DNA of 64,000 nt from Ipomoea triloba (GCF_003576645.1 NC_044919.1:16275747-16339746), one strand, 5' to 3'; counted from the stretch's first letter, positions 32,847 through 44,234 are shown. Notes: generated from the letters alone by a model not told the origin. Numbers and translations are program-made.

Positions 32847-34536
32847 TGATACACTCTCATTTGTACCTATTTTACTTGTGTTTTTATTTAGGTTTTATAA
32901 TCAAATGTGTGATAAAATGTTGTGTCCAATACTTATTTCCTCGTTTTCATATTTAAAATGGTATAATGCTTGGTTTAGATGTTTTTGATGTGTTTAGAAG
33001 TGCATTAGAACCATTTGTGAGCAAAAGCCAATCCAAAGGATCCAAAGAGTTGTAATTCCCGCTACCATGGCGACATCTTGGTAATCGGACCATATCTCTT
33101 CCTATGAATATCCAAATGAGATGATTCTTGATTCATTGGAAAGAAGACTTTAAGGGCTACAACTCTTATGAAGACATCAAAGTGTAGATTGAAAGAGAAA
33201 ATGGTCAAAAGATCAAAGAGTTGTAATTCCTGGTAAATATGGCGACACCTTGGTAATTGGACCATATCTCAGCCTAGGAATATCCAAATGAGGTGATTCT
33301 TGAACCATTGGAAAGAAGACTTCAAGGGCTACAACGCTTATGAAGATATCAAAATGTGATTCGAAAGGGAAAAGGGTCAAAATCAGGATGCAAGTCGGAA
33401 CTGCGTCACAGGAATTTTCGACGCGTCGAACTCAACTTTCGACGCGTCGAAAATCCCAAAAATGAGGCAGAATAGCCTCGTTTCGGCGATGTAAAGATTC
33501 GACGCGTCGAATGTTGGATTCGACGCGTCGAATGTCGCAGATCTGCGATTCTAAACTTCTAAAAATTGTCATTTTTGCCCTCCATTCTCCACCCACTATA
33601 AAAGCATCATTTTCTCTTCAAACCCCAAGCTTGGCTGCGGATTTGGACAAAGGAGAGCAAGGAAAGGAAGCTCTCATCTTCTCAAAGAGCTCAAAAGGAA
33701 AAATCAATTGGAGAGGAGAGACCAAAGAGAAGAGCTTGGAGGCTTCATTCGGGAGAATTTCTTCATCTCTTTTCTATTTTAAAGCTTTATTGTATGTTTG
33801 TTGAATCTATTTTAGCCATGATAGGCTAAGCTTTCCTTTGGGATTTTTGGATTGATAAGTGTTTATGAACCTATGTGCCTAGTTCTTTAATTGCTTGAAT
33901 GAAATATCTATTTGAGTTTATTACTTGTGTTGTAATTGTGGCTTAATTTCTTGATGCTTGTAGTTAAGGATCCTAATTACTTGTTTCATTGCTAAATTTG
34001 TCTATGAATTAGAGCACCCACAATTGCACTTGATTCTTGTACCTCGAGAGAGGACATGTTGATTAAGGGATTTATTGTGAATAGCTCACGAGAGTGAGTA
34101 TTCCAATTGTGAATAGCCCACGAGAGTGGGTATTCCATTTATTGCTTGTTCTTGATTATATGTTGTGAATAGCTCACGAGAGTGAGTATTCCAATTACCT
34201 TGTTTTGGGATTGAATTACGAGAGTAATCTTTCCCTTTTAGATTGCAATCATCCACACTTGTTTAAACCCGAATGATTATTTTACTTTAGATTGGCACTA
34301 GGTGATTAAACACTTTGACACCCAAAAATCCTGCTCTTAATCTCTTGTATATAAAAGTCCGTTTGCCTTGCTTCATTTATTTTGTTTTCATAATTTTAGA
34401 TAAATACCCATTGCTAACGTAGGAATAGCTTCTCGGAAATTAATTAGTAACTAGTGTTTGATACCCCGCTTCCCTGTGGATCGATAACCCCGGAATACTC
34501 CGGGTATTTGCTTGTACCTAAAAAATGCTACCACCA
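32847..34536 (+). mobile_element. Solo LTR, 1690 bp, nested in the gypsy element, target duplication CAATA
   Basis: Begins TGATACACTCTC and ends GCTACCACCA, with CAATA directly outside at 32842-32846 and 34537-34541. There is no internal region and no second LTR, so it is a solo LTR left by recombination. Inside are a 170-bp tandem duplication (33042-33211, 33212-33382), four copies of the palindrome TTCGACGCGTCGAA, and three copies of 'gaatagctcacgagagtgag' (34079-34190). An open frame at 33511-33804 has no known domain. The end 'cttccctgtggatcgataaccc' resembles large plant gypsy LTRs. Confidence 0.9.
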
Positions 34537-34541
34537 CAATA

Positions 34542-35419
34542 CAAGGTTTGCCCTTGCCTATTGCCGAACGGAAGAGTCCCTAGGCACAAGATCGAATGGT
34601 CTCGACTTAGGACGACTAAACACCCTAGGGGCGGTACGGGGCCCGACCTCGCCTATCACCGAACGGAAGAGTCTCTAGGCGTAAGACCAAACGGTCTCGA
34701 CTTAGAACGACTTACACCCTAGTGAGGGTACGAGATTTAACCCTCGAGGTCTAATCTCGCTTACCATCGAACGGGTGTGCTAAGGGTCAAGGGTTGAGGC
34801 ACCCGGGCCTGACGCCAACTTGGAAAAGCAAACAACATCGATAAAAGCATGAAGTAAAAAATACAAAATTTTGTAAGATCAAAGCGCCATATCAAAAGCT
34901 AGTACATCGCGGGCGCCCTGCGCCCCAGCCGACCACGAGGTCGAGGACGACCTCGAGGCCTTGGGCGACCTCAAGGTCACTGCCGACGTCGAGGCGGTGG
35001 ATGACCCCTTGAAGTCGTCCACCCATGGCCTCGATCTAGCCCATGAGATCGCCACTCTCGCCCTAGTGAAGGCACGGGATTGAACCTCCGAGGTCCAATC
35101 CCACCTACCATCGAACGGGTGGCTAAGGGTCGAAGCACCCGGGCCTAACGCTAACGTAGAAAAGCAAGCGACGACAACAAAGGCATGAAGGGATAAGGAA
35201 GACTTGGGGTTTGGAATTCATCTGCTTGTAGACTCCTACTGCGATAACAATTACAGACGACCCCGGAGTGATGCGAGATAATATTTGGAGGCGATTTTTT
35301 AGGCATGGATAATATTTTGGCGTGATTTTAGGCGCAGTAGCGTGGTTCGGGGTACAATTTGTTGCTGAACTACTCTCTTTCGCTGACGACTTCTCGCAGC
35401 TCAGAGAGTGGGGGACTGA
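34542..35419 (+). repeat. Gypsy 3' non-coding tandem repeats and polypurine tract
   Basis: Units built on 'cctatcaccgaacggaagag', 'cgacttaggacgactaaac' and 'accctagggg' repeat at 34550, 34640 and 34700. A longer unit ('cgaggtc.aatc.c.c.taccatcgaacgggtg', 'gcacccgggcctga') repeats at 34750-34860 and 35085-35190. The purine run at 35404-35419 directly before the 3' LTR is the polypurine tract. Confidence 0.75.
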
Positions 35420-35858
35420 TGATGGATAAATATTACTCGTGTCTACCGTGGGTCAACCCGGAGTAGGAGTACGGGGCCGACCCTGGCCTCGTGAGCCGAC
35501 CCTGGAAGTCGTCTTGGCCGAGCTCTGTGCTCAGCCACGGCCTCGGGTCCCAGCTTGACGCAGTTTTCCCGGCGCAAGACGCGGTCCAAGGCCGTTAGAG
35601 GGTTTCTCTCCGAGCGGTTGGGCCTAGAATTAGCATAAAAACATGCAACATTGTCCGATTGAGACATCTTCATCTACTTTTGTCCTAACAACATTCTTGT
35701 CATGTTATTGCACAATCATTGTCTTGTAATAGCATTATCCAATATTCAATACATATATAATTACCTCCGAGGTATACTTTGATCCTATACTTGTCATACC
35801 CCCTATAAATTCTATCGGGTTTATTGGTTCGGACTATCCAGGTTAATTAAGTCCATCA
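35420..35858 (+). repeat. 3' LTR of the gypsy element, 439 bp
   Basis: Aligns end to end with the 5' LTR except for a gap of about 71 bp near 35490 and scattered substitutions. Followed by the CTACT target duplication. Confidence 0.92.
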
Positions 35859-35863
35859 CTACT

Positions 35864-36339
35864 TATTGTCTAAATTACTAAATTTCAAACTCAACTTAAA
35901 GAAAGAGTATTAACCATTTTATTTTTTGAAACTTGCAGACCATTGACATAATTATTTCTCTATTTGAGAATCACATGCCTATAACAAATCCGTCTTCTAC
36001 TATATGATTGTTCTGTTTACCACAAATCCATCTTCTATTTTTGCAATTAGTGATGCATTTTTTTTTTGAAAACAATTAGTGATGCATTAGTATGATTACT
36101 TTTGTTGCCAGTTAAATGACATAAATTTTGAGTTTTATAAACTGTTATACTAAAATTCTCAGAAAGAAAAAAAAAATAATAAACTGTTATACTAAAATAT
36201 AAATTTTAGATTGTAAGGTAGTTAAGTAGTTTATTACAGAATTGTTCCATGAAATTATTTACTCATACATGAGGTGTTGCAATTGGTAGTGTTCCTTGAC
36301 TAGTTTGATTCCCAGCCCTACTACCCACCCTATCTAAAC
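35864..36339. other. AT-rich DNA, no gene seen
   Basis: 'gtgatgcattag' and 'aataaactgttatactaaaat' each occur twice within about 60 bp, showing small local duplications. Nothing else. Confidence 0.4.
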
Positions 36340-36485
36340 AAATCAAATAATTCGAATTCGGTTCGTGATTTGAATTCGAATAATTTGAATACGAATCCGA
36401 ATTCGAATATATATTTCGATTCGAATTATTTTCGAATCCGAATACAAATATGAATATATTGGATTCAAATGTTATTCGAATATTA

Positions 36486-36538
<53 letters not shown>

Positions 36539-36540
36539 TT

Positions 36541-36606
36541 TCGCCAAAGACCTTGTAGTCTAGTGGCACCTGATTTACACTCCCATGTGGAATGGGTGGG
36601 TTCGAA
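36541..36606 (+). repeat. tRNA-derived SINE, family A, 5' half only
   Basis: 'gaccttgtagtctagtggcacc' and GGGTTCGAAT (A and B boxes) are present; the tail is lost. Confidence 0.7.
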
Positions 36607-36721
36607 TATATATAACTTGTTGTGCTTGACAGATCATCTCAAGTGGTCTCACAATCACTAACGTGAAATTGAGTTAGTTGCTCAGTTCTTCTTTTCTTTT
36701 TACCTTCTTAGACCCATATGA

Positions 36722-36850
36722 GTATTTTCTAGAAATGTTGATGACTATGATGATTATTCTTTTGGAATCTTCTCTGTTAAATTTTCAATTGATGGGCGAG
36801 AACTTGTAGCTGGCAACACTGATGATTCAATCTATGTTTATGATCTTGAA
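36722..36850 (+). pseudogene. WD40-repeat protein fragment, LEC14B / DCAF11 type
   Basis: An open stretch reads VDDYDDYSFGIFSVKFSIDG followed by RELVAGNTDDSIYVYDLE. This is one WD40 blade with a preceding acidic, Tyr-rich loop, closely resembling the central blade of plant LEC14B-type WD40 proteins (DCAF candidates for CUL4-DDB1 ligases). A run of A follows directly at 36850, which may be a microsatellite or a retroposition tail. No ATG or neighbouring blades are present, so it is a captured fragment. Family call from recall. Confidence 0.72.
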
Positions 36851-37444
36851 AAAAAACAAAAAAAAAAAAAAAAAAAAACTAAGCCTTCGAATCGATGCTT
36901 ATAAGGTTTTTCTAATTTGTGAAGTTTTGAATGTGCAAACCATAACTTCATGAGCAAATACAAGAATACGATGTTAGAGAATATTATATGGATGAAGTAA
37001 CCATTCTAATTAAATTTTCATGGAGGAAGAAGAACCACCCAGCATGGATTTATGGATTTTCATGGAGGAAGAAGAACCACCCAACAGTTGTTTTTGTTAT
37101 TGTATTTAATCAGTTGTTTTTGTTATTGTATTTAATTTATGGATTTATGAATTTTATTATTTTTTGGTTGAGGTTGATTATTACATTAATGGAAAATTTT
37201 ATGCTATTTAAATTTAAATTTTTATTATATTTTATCTTAATTTATTAAAAAATAAAATAAAATAAACATTTTGAATTCGAATATTCGAATCGAATCGAAT
37301 ATATTCAAATAATATCATCGAATCGAATACGAATACGAATAACCGAATCGAATATGAATACGAATAACCTTAAGTATAGTCGAATTCGAATTGAATAGCA
37401 AGATATTTGACTCGATTCAATTCGTTTACACCCCTACCCACACA

Positions 37445-37708
37445 TGCAACAAAACATCTATTTTTTTTTAAAAGGACAATCTGCTTCTATTCCTAGTCAT
37501 GAACAAACGCAGATTATCAAGGTGATTTTTTTTTAAAACGACAATTTGCGTCTTATCTACAAAGGATCAGACGTAGATTGTGTTTAGGAAAAATACACAA
37601 TCTGCATCTGATCATAAGTCAAGATTGAAAGCAAATTATCCACAATCTGCGTCTCTTGCATATGAGTCTGAAATACATCAGGCGCAGATTGCCAATTCTG
37701 TATTAGTG
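37445..37708. mobile_element. CACTA-type transposon end with subterminal repeats
   Basis: Ends 'ccaattctgtattagtg' (complement of a CACTAATAC terminus) at 37708. It carries at least five copies in both directions of a 'caatctgcgtctgatc'-like 15-mer, as expected for CACTA subterminal repeats. The opposite end is missing or diverged. Confidence 0.6.
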
Positions 37709-38230
37709 AGACTTGTAGAATAATGTTAGTCGTTTTGTCTTGATATCTATGATTTTGTACTATAATTTACCCCTCAATTTAGTTGTTTTTTATGCATATT
37801 TGCTTTATCTTGGTGAATTTGAGACTCGTTTGTGTGTTACATTGTTTTAAGGTTTAGTTTATTCACAACAAGTAGCAGAGAAAGGATTTTTGGACACTTT
37901 AGACAAGTTTCGAAAGCAAATGAATCTACTCAAGGATGAAAAGGAGCAGCGTTCATGCACACGGCCATGCACAAGAAGCAAAAGTGGAAGGCGCCTCACG
38001 GCCGTGAGGACGCCCGTGAACTACCCACGTTCAAACCAGAGTCGCAACCACCTCATGGCCTTGCACACGTTGTTGGATTTACTCTTCCATTGTTAGTAAA
38101 GTTCTCTTTCCCCTTATTGTTTTATTTCTCAGATTTGTTGCCATGTCTTTGGTGTTTCATTCTTGTTTTTCTTTAGTTACCTTAATGATGCGTGAGTAGT
38201 CTGCTTATGGGTTTGGATTGGGGTCCTATT
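37709..38230 (+). mobile_element. Left part of an older LTR-like sequence, interrupted by a solo LTR
   Basis: From about 37735 ('tgtcttgatatctatgattttg') the sequence resembles a gypsy-type LTR, including 'cacggccgtgaggacgcccgtgaac' as in many plant LTRs. It continues after the insertion at 40278 to roughly 40880. No target duplication was resolved. Confidence 0.45.
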
Positions 38231-38235
38231 GCTAT

Positions 38236-40272
38236 TGTTAGGAATATTTGTAATAAGATTTTGATGAGCCAAGAAATGTATTTTAGTTTGAAAAATTAGA
38301 AACCCAAAATTTTCGTAAGCTAATGTACCTAAAGAGTCAAAAGTCAACTTGGAAGAATTCTTGGAGAAGGAAGGAACTTGGTTCGAATCCGATGGAGGTT
38401 AAATTTAATTGGAGCACAAGGAGTAACAAACGGTTGAAGTAGTAGAGATGGTAGAAGACTTGTAAAGATGGTTAAGGGACTCTAGTTCGAATCCCCTAAG
38501 CCATGAAATTTTAGGAAATCAGAACTTCTCAGAATATTACTACTTATATATTATTTAGAGGCATAGTAAACAAAAGATTGAACGTAGCATTGGAGTTGAA
38601 CTTGGCAAATAATCTAAGTGGTGCTATGTTCGAATCCTAGGAGAATTTATTTTGAGAAAAATTAATTCAGATGAAAATGCACATTGAAGACTGCAAAAAT
38701 GCAGATGGAAGATGCGAAAATTCATGAAGGAATATTACAAGGAAATAATACAAACACTAAGGACAAAAGAACAATATTACAAGGAAGTCATACAAACACA
38801 AAAAGACAAAGGTGTATAAATCTGATTTGTTCAAATTATCCCACTTCAACGGATATATTTGACTGATTTGCTCAAAATGGTTTTGAGCTGTGGTGGAGGT
38901 ACGGATATATTTGACTGATTTGCTCAAAATGGTTTTGAGCTGTGGTGGAGGTACGAAGATACGAAAATAAGGAGAAGAGGTCTATTTACTACATTCCAAA
39001 CAGATGAAGAATATCTGGAGATTGAACACTGCACTACAAAATGGAATATGTCTACAAACACTACACTACAAAATAATATGAATTGTGGAATAAATATATC
39101 AACTCAACTCAAAGTAATCTGACTACATTGTGGAATATATCAACTCTATATCAACTCAACTCTCCAACGGAATTAAGGCCAGAAGAGAAGAGGAGCAATT
39201 TCAGGAGGAATATAAGGAAAAGAAGAAGGAGCAATTTCAGGAGGGAAAGGAGGATCAGGAGGAATATCAGGAAGCGGAAGAAATACGGAGACTGCAATAA
39301 GCACATCAACAATAAAGAATTAATCTTTTCCAACGGATTAATTCTTTCATCAGCTATAAATACGAGACACTTGAGCAAGAAGAAAAACGGAGATATACAA
39401 GTGAAAGGCAAGAAAAGCAGTGTGATACATCTGAGAATAGCAAAGCAAGAAAAATCCGAAAAACCAAAAATCCATATTTTTAGTTCTTGAGAGTTGGAGA
39501 AAAATATTTTCTTTTACTACCTTGTATCAAAATTTCTACTGAGTGTAGATAGAGGGCTGAGTAACAAGAGGAGCTTGTGAAAACCCTAGGGAGTGTAGCT
39601 TTGTGCGAGACACTCGTTGGTGTAGGAGTATAACTTTGTGCGAGATACTCAAATCTCTACTGGGTGTAGATAGAAGTGCTGGGTTGGCACTTGGTGTTCA
39701 CTATTGTATCTGGGTGATTGAAGATAGTGAAAGGAGTAGAGTGGACGTAGGCTGGGTTTGGCCGAACCACTTAAAAAATCTCTCTCTCATTTACTTACTG
39801 CCCATATATGTTTTGCTCTGTACACATAATATCTGCTTGCACGTACACACACTGATTTGCAAGATTCATGTTTGTGAAACCCATTTAATATTCCTAATCT
39901 CTACAACTTGCTTATTTGGTTTTGCTAATTTCCTGCATTCATAATATTTTCAAGACCCAGGCACTATTCATCACTATTCCCTCTTATCTGGGTTTACCAA
40001 TTTCTGTTATCTCCTACGTCCGCATGCAAGCCAAATTTATTGTATATCATATTTGAGCTATTCCAAGTATTTCTATCGTATTGCATGTGATATATCTCCT
40101 CTCTATCACTGAGTTTTAATTATAGCACTTTACGTACATTATTCCGCTGTGCATTTCAAGTTGAATTTATTCACTTGAAATTATTTTAGTTAAAGTGTAA
40201 TTAATTTTTAATTTGCTAGAAAAGTCTATTCACCCCCCCTCTAGACTTTTCACCACCCATTCGGGACCAACA
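38236..40272 (+). mobile_element. Solo LTR, 2037 bp, Copia/SIRE-like, target duplication GCTAT
   Basis: Starts TGTTAGGAATATTTG and ends CGGGACCAACA, with GCTAT outside both ends (38231-38235, 40273-40277). The end, with 'tattcacccccc', 'ctagacttttcacc' and GGGACCAACA, is like SIRE-type Copia LTRs. Internal duplications include 'cggatatatttgactgatttgctcaaaatgg' (38845, 38900) and GA-rich 'aggagcaatttcagg' repeats (39190-39290). The frame at 39083-39490 is a product of these repeats. No internal domain, hence solo. Confidence 0.88.
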
Positions 40273-40277
40273 GCTAT

Positions 40278-41210
40278 CCTTGATGCTAGATTTGTGATTA
40301 TTGCATAATGGGGAATGAATTGTTTACCTAGGGTTTATGTTGAATTGGGAATTGAATTCTTCTTGTTATTGATTGATGGCCAGCAATTGTTAGCTTCTTT
40401 TGGAGAGGATTTCATCGCAACGAAAGTTGGGTGAAAGACTCAAGCCTTACCAATTTCAACCCAATTTTTCCTACTATGAGAATATGGCAATTTGGGGGCT
40501 TATAATGCTTTTGTGTTTAAGGTTATGATTGATGCATCACGAAGGTGGGGCAATCCTAACGTAATTCTAATTTATTGATTACGAAAGTAGTTGAACTGAA
40601 TTCTTGAGTGCATTGCCAATAAATCCATTGGTTAATTCTAAGTTTGTTAGAGCATCAAGATTGCAATACCCCTAATCTGACCTATTCCTTTATTATACAG
40701 TTTATTTTTCAATTAATTTGCAATCCTTTTATTTTCTATATTTAATCATCATTTACTTGGATTCTAGTGAACTCCAATACTCTAGTGCCTAGAATTTTAT
40801 AATTCACACAAATACGTACCATAGTCCCAATCCTTAGCAGAACGACATTCACATCCTCATTTTTACATTCATCATTTTACTCACCACGTCTCATACTTGA
40901 CTCAGAACCCTAGATGGTGTATTAGTATTATTCTTATCAGCATGAGTACTTTAAACTAAAGTTGTTATATAATGTATAACCTATATCCCATCAATATAGG
41001 TTTTATATTACGCACAGAGTCTGGTGGACTAACAACTTCTAGTTATTCAGTTCAACCAAACTACTTAATAAGCCTAGTCAACTTGCACCACTTAATTTAA
41101 GTCCCTAAAATATAATATATTATATGAGAAAATCTTACATTCTCACGTACACTAGGTGCAAGTACTAGAACTAACAACCCTCATCAAACAACAAAACCCA
41201 TGAATCATAC
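40278..41210 (+). other. Right part of the interrupted LTR-like sequence, then AT-rich DNA
   Basis: To about 40880 the text ('attgatgcatcacgaaggtggggcaatcc', 'acgaaagtagttgaactg', 'tagtcccaatccttagcag') reads like the 3' half of a gypsy-type LTR. Beyond that nothing is recognised up to the CACTA element. Confidence 0.45.
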
Positions 41211-42480
41211 ACTATTACAAAAATAGCATATAACGTTGCACTTATGACGTCGGTTTTTTAAAAACCGAAGTCGTTAATATTTACGAAATATTTTTTAATT
41301 CGAAAAAGATACGACGTCGGTTTTTTTAAAACAACTGACGTCGTATATATTTTTTAAAAATAAATATTACATACAACATCGGTTTGTATAAAATCGACGT
41401 TGTATATTATATAATTTTTTTTATTTTTTTTAATAATTAAGGATATGACGTCGGTTTTTTAAAAAAACCGACGTCGTATCCTTTTATAAAAATAAATAAA
41501 TTAAATATTTTAAATTTTTAATAAAGATACAACGTCGGTTTTCAAAAACTGACGTTGTATCTTAAAATATTTTAATAAATTTAATTAATTATGTCTAGAG
41601 CCACATTAAACGATTAATTATTTATTTTTAAATAAGTTACAACGTCGTTTGTTTTATAAAACCGACGCCTTAGCTTTTATATCTAGATCTACACCTTTTA
41701 AATCTAGATCTACTCATCCATTTTCTTCTTGTTCAGTTTCTTTCTTTTTCCTTCCATCATCCTTCTTCTTCTTCTCACTATTGCGGCCTTCCATCATCCT
41801 TATTCTTCTTCAGTTTTAAATCTAGATCTACTCCACCACCGCCTTCTCCTTCTTCTCTTCGAAGGTGGCAGCCCTTCCATCATCCTCTTCCTCGCCGACG
41901 GCGGTTCTCCCCTCTTCCTCTTCCACGCAGACTGCAAAAGAGGCTATGGTGACGTTGCAGGCGATGAGGGAGAACGATGCGGAGATAACAATGCGACGCA
42001 AGCGGGGAAGAGAATACCAGCGTGAGTTTGTGGTTATTTTTTTTTTCGGATTTTTTTTTCTCATTGTCTTTCTTGTAGTGTGAGTCTGTGGCCTGTGGGT
42101 ATATATTTTCTCATCTTTCGGATTGCCTATTACTATAATTAAAAAAAAAAATTGTTTTTGTTGTCTGTGGGTAGGAAACTAGAGCTTTGCAAGAATTCAA
42201 GGCATTGGGTGGAAATGGCCTTCATAGCATGATCTTTAGATTTACAGCACTGGGTGGAAATGGAGTCATTTATGTTTACACCATTATCTTTAGCTTCTTC
42301 ACTCATTGACACACGAATGTACACAGTACACAAACAAATTTACACTGCTATCATGTAATCTTCTAATCTTCTCAGATTTATTTTCTAACATATAATTTTT
42401 ATGGATAGAATGACTTATGATTTATACGATTTCAGTTTTATATTTTTTATTTTCTTTTGCAAAATGATACGATTTCAGTT

Positions 42481-42526
<46 letters not shown>

Positions 42527-42855
42527 GAAATCGTATCGCTATTTTTTTTTAATTTTTTTAAAGAGATACGTCTTATCTCTATTTTAAAAAAAAAAGTAAA
42601 TTACCTTCAACGTCGGTTTTTACAAACAACCGACGTTGTATGTCATTTTTTAAAAAAATAAAAAAGCTACGACGTCGGGTTTTTTAAAAAACCGACGTCG
42701 TATCTTAATTTTTTTTTTAAAAAATACATACGACGTCGGTTTTGATAACCGACGTCGTATCATTTATTTATAACGTCGGTGAGAACGACGTCGCAAAAAA
42801 AAACGATGTTGTATGTCAAAAATAACCGATGTTAAAAGTATTTTTTGTAGTAGTG
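41211..42855. mobile_element. Non-autonomous CACTA element, 1645 bp, ATA target duplication
   Basis: Starts CACTATTACAAAAATA and ends TATTTTTTGTAGTAGTG; ATA lies outside both ends (41208-41210, 42856-42858). Both subterminal regions (41240-41670 and 42600-42830) are packed with CGACGTCGGTTTTT and its complement, often paired into perfect palindromes. The centre holds a C/T-rich open frame (41729-42025) and a duplicated 'gcattgggtggaaatgg' / 'gcactgggtggaaatgg'. No transposase is present. A poly-A tract of about 38 bp lies at 42487-42524. Confidence 0.88.
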
Positions 42856-44080
42856 ATAGCAACATGTCTTCAACAGAGTAGTATTTTCTATGCATCACAT
42901 GCATTTTAATTCTCCAACTCAGGTCATTTATGAACAAATCCAATGATTATTCCTAATACCTTAAGGGATGTTTCTCAAAATATATTATGCGCACATTAAA
43001 AAAAACATCCAAATTTGTACAAAAGAGTACACTGTATGATCTCTAAAATCGTTAAAAGCATTGCATGCCTTAAATAGAGATCTCTTGATGTTAGCATAAT
43101 ACTAACTAAATTCTATGACTTGTATATGACTTAACTTAAGCACTATCTCTAACGGCTAAGAGCTCAGAGTTGACGCACGCATCAGTCACTCCCACTCATT
43201 AAGATAGCCAAAATATAGCTTAGTCACATAAGCTTTTCAACAACTTAGACAACAAACTAAAACTCTAAGTTTCAAAATTTTGAATGTTAAACATACATCA
43301 TAACTTCCCAATTAACTTCAAGGTCCACTTTAAACGAACTGAATATAATGAGTCTTACTTTTATGTCTCGCAAAATTGTCTCGATTCTTACTTAATATTG
43401 TTAATAGCGCAGGATTAGTTTTGAAGAAACTAAAGCCTATTAATTGCTAAAGAATTTATTAAATGACAATGCACCACAAGTTAAATGCTTTTGTTCTAAT
43501 AAACTTCTTAATATTGTTACAACATTTGCATAAATATTATTAAATGACAATGCACCACAACCAATTATTATTATTATTATTATTATTGTTATTATTATTA
43601 TTATTATTATTCGTATTATTATTAGTTTTAGTATTATATTATTATTATTATTATTATTATTAAAATGAATTCGGTTTGGTTTGGTTTTTACTAAACCGTT
43701 CAGTTCGGTTTACAAGAATCCCGAACCGTTCGATTTTTCGGTATATTACTAGTTTGCTTCGGTATGGTTCGGTTCGGATAAACCGAATCGAATTGTCCAC
43801 CCCTAAAACATACAATCCTATTTGGAATGTATGAAGACAATTAAATCCATAAGAGCATCTTAATGATCTTTTTCTAAATGATCACTCTCACTGATTAAGC
43901 TATCCTTCAACGAAATTAATAATATACACAACTCTAATCGATTTGACCAACTAAATAATGAAAGTATAATTCCCACCATTAGTTGGGCATACTAAATAAT
44001 CAATTTTAGGTCAAATTATAGTCCAACTAAAGGAATAACTAATGAGGACATAACTCCCACCACAGTTGGACATCGTACTC
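42856..44080. other. Intergenic DNA with (TTA)n microsatellite and GGTTCGGTT-type repeat
   Basis: (TTA)n at 43566-43662. Immediately after, 43670-43806 is a field of CGGTTTGGTT, AACCGTTC and GGTTCGGATAAACCGAA words ending 'ttgtccacccctaa', analogous to the ATTCGAAT and GTTCG fields elsewhere. No gene. Confidence 0.5.
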
Positions 44081-44234
44081 TCAAAGCGGGCCAGCCCGAC
44101 CCATTAAGCTCGCGCCATAGTGGGCCTAATTTCTGGCATGCCGGCCTACCAGGCCCGCAAGCTAGGGTTATTGCTGCCTCCTTCCCCATGGGCTTTTTTT
44201 TTTAATTATTATTTTTGAATATAAATATATAAAA

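Larger units (their letters stand above)
28043..35858 (+). mobile_element. Ty3/gypsy (Tat-type) LTR retrotransposon, degenerate, with nested solo LTR
   Basis: Two LTRs (28043-28552 and 35420-35858) start TGATG and end TCCATCA, flanked by the direct repeat CTACT at 28038-28042 and 35859-35863. Between them lie a shortened gag, then reverse transcriptase, RNase H, a second RNase H-like domain and integrase, in gypsy order. The extra RNase H before integrase points to the Tat/Ogre lineage. The region after integrase is long, non-coding and carries direct repeats, also usual for that lineage. Without the 1690-bp nested LTR and its duplication the element is about 6.1 kb. Gag and protease are mostly missing, and several stops and deletions make it non-autonomous. 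Confidence 0.95.
36340..37440. repeat. Segment bounded by ATTCGAAT-rich repeat fields
   Basis: 36340-36490 and 37270-37430 consist of GAATTCGAAT, CGAATCGAATA and ATACGAATA words on both strands. Between them lie (TA)n (36487-36533), a truncated SINE, a WD40 gene fragment and a tandem 'tttcatggaggaagaagaaccaccca' duplication (37017-37082). The outer edges 'ccaccctatctaaac' and 'tttacacccctaccca' may be inverted ends of one element. Confidence 0.55.

Noticed and set aside
33417..33532. Cloning-vector or synthetic sequence because of repeated ACGCGT palindromes
   Set aside because: The repeats lie inside a solo LTR with a natural target duplication and ordinary plant flanks.
39083..39490. A lysine/arginine-rich protein of 135 residues
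   Set aside because: It lies in a solo LTR and is made of local GA-rich duplications.
41729..42064. A host gene captured in the CACTA element
   Set aside because: The frames on both strands come from CT-rich simple sequence; no recognisable domain.
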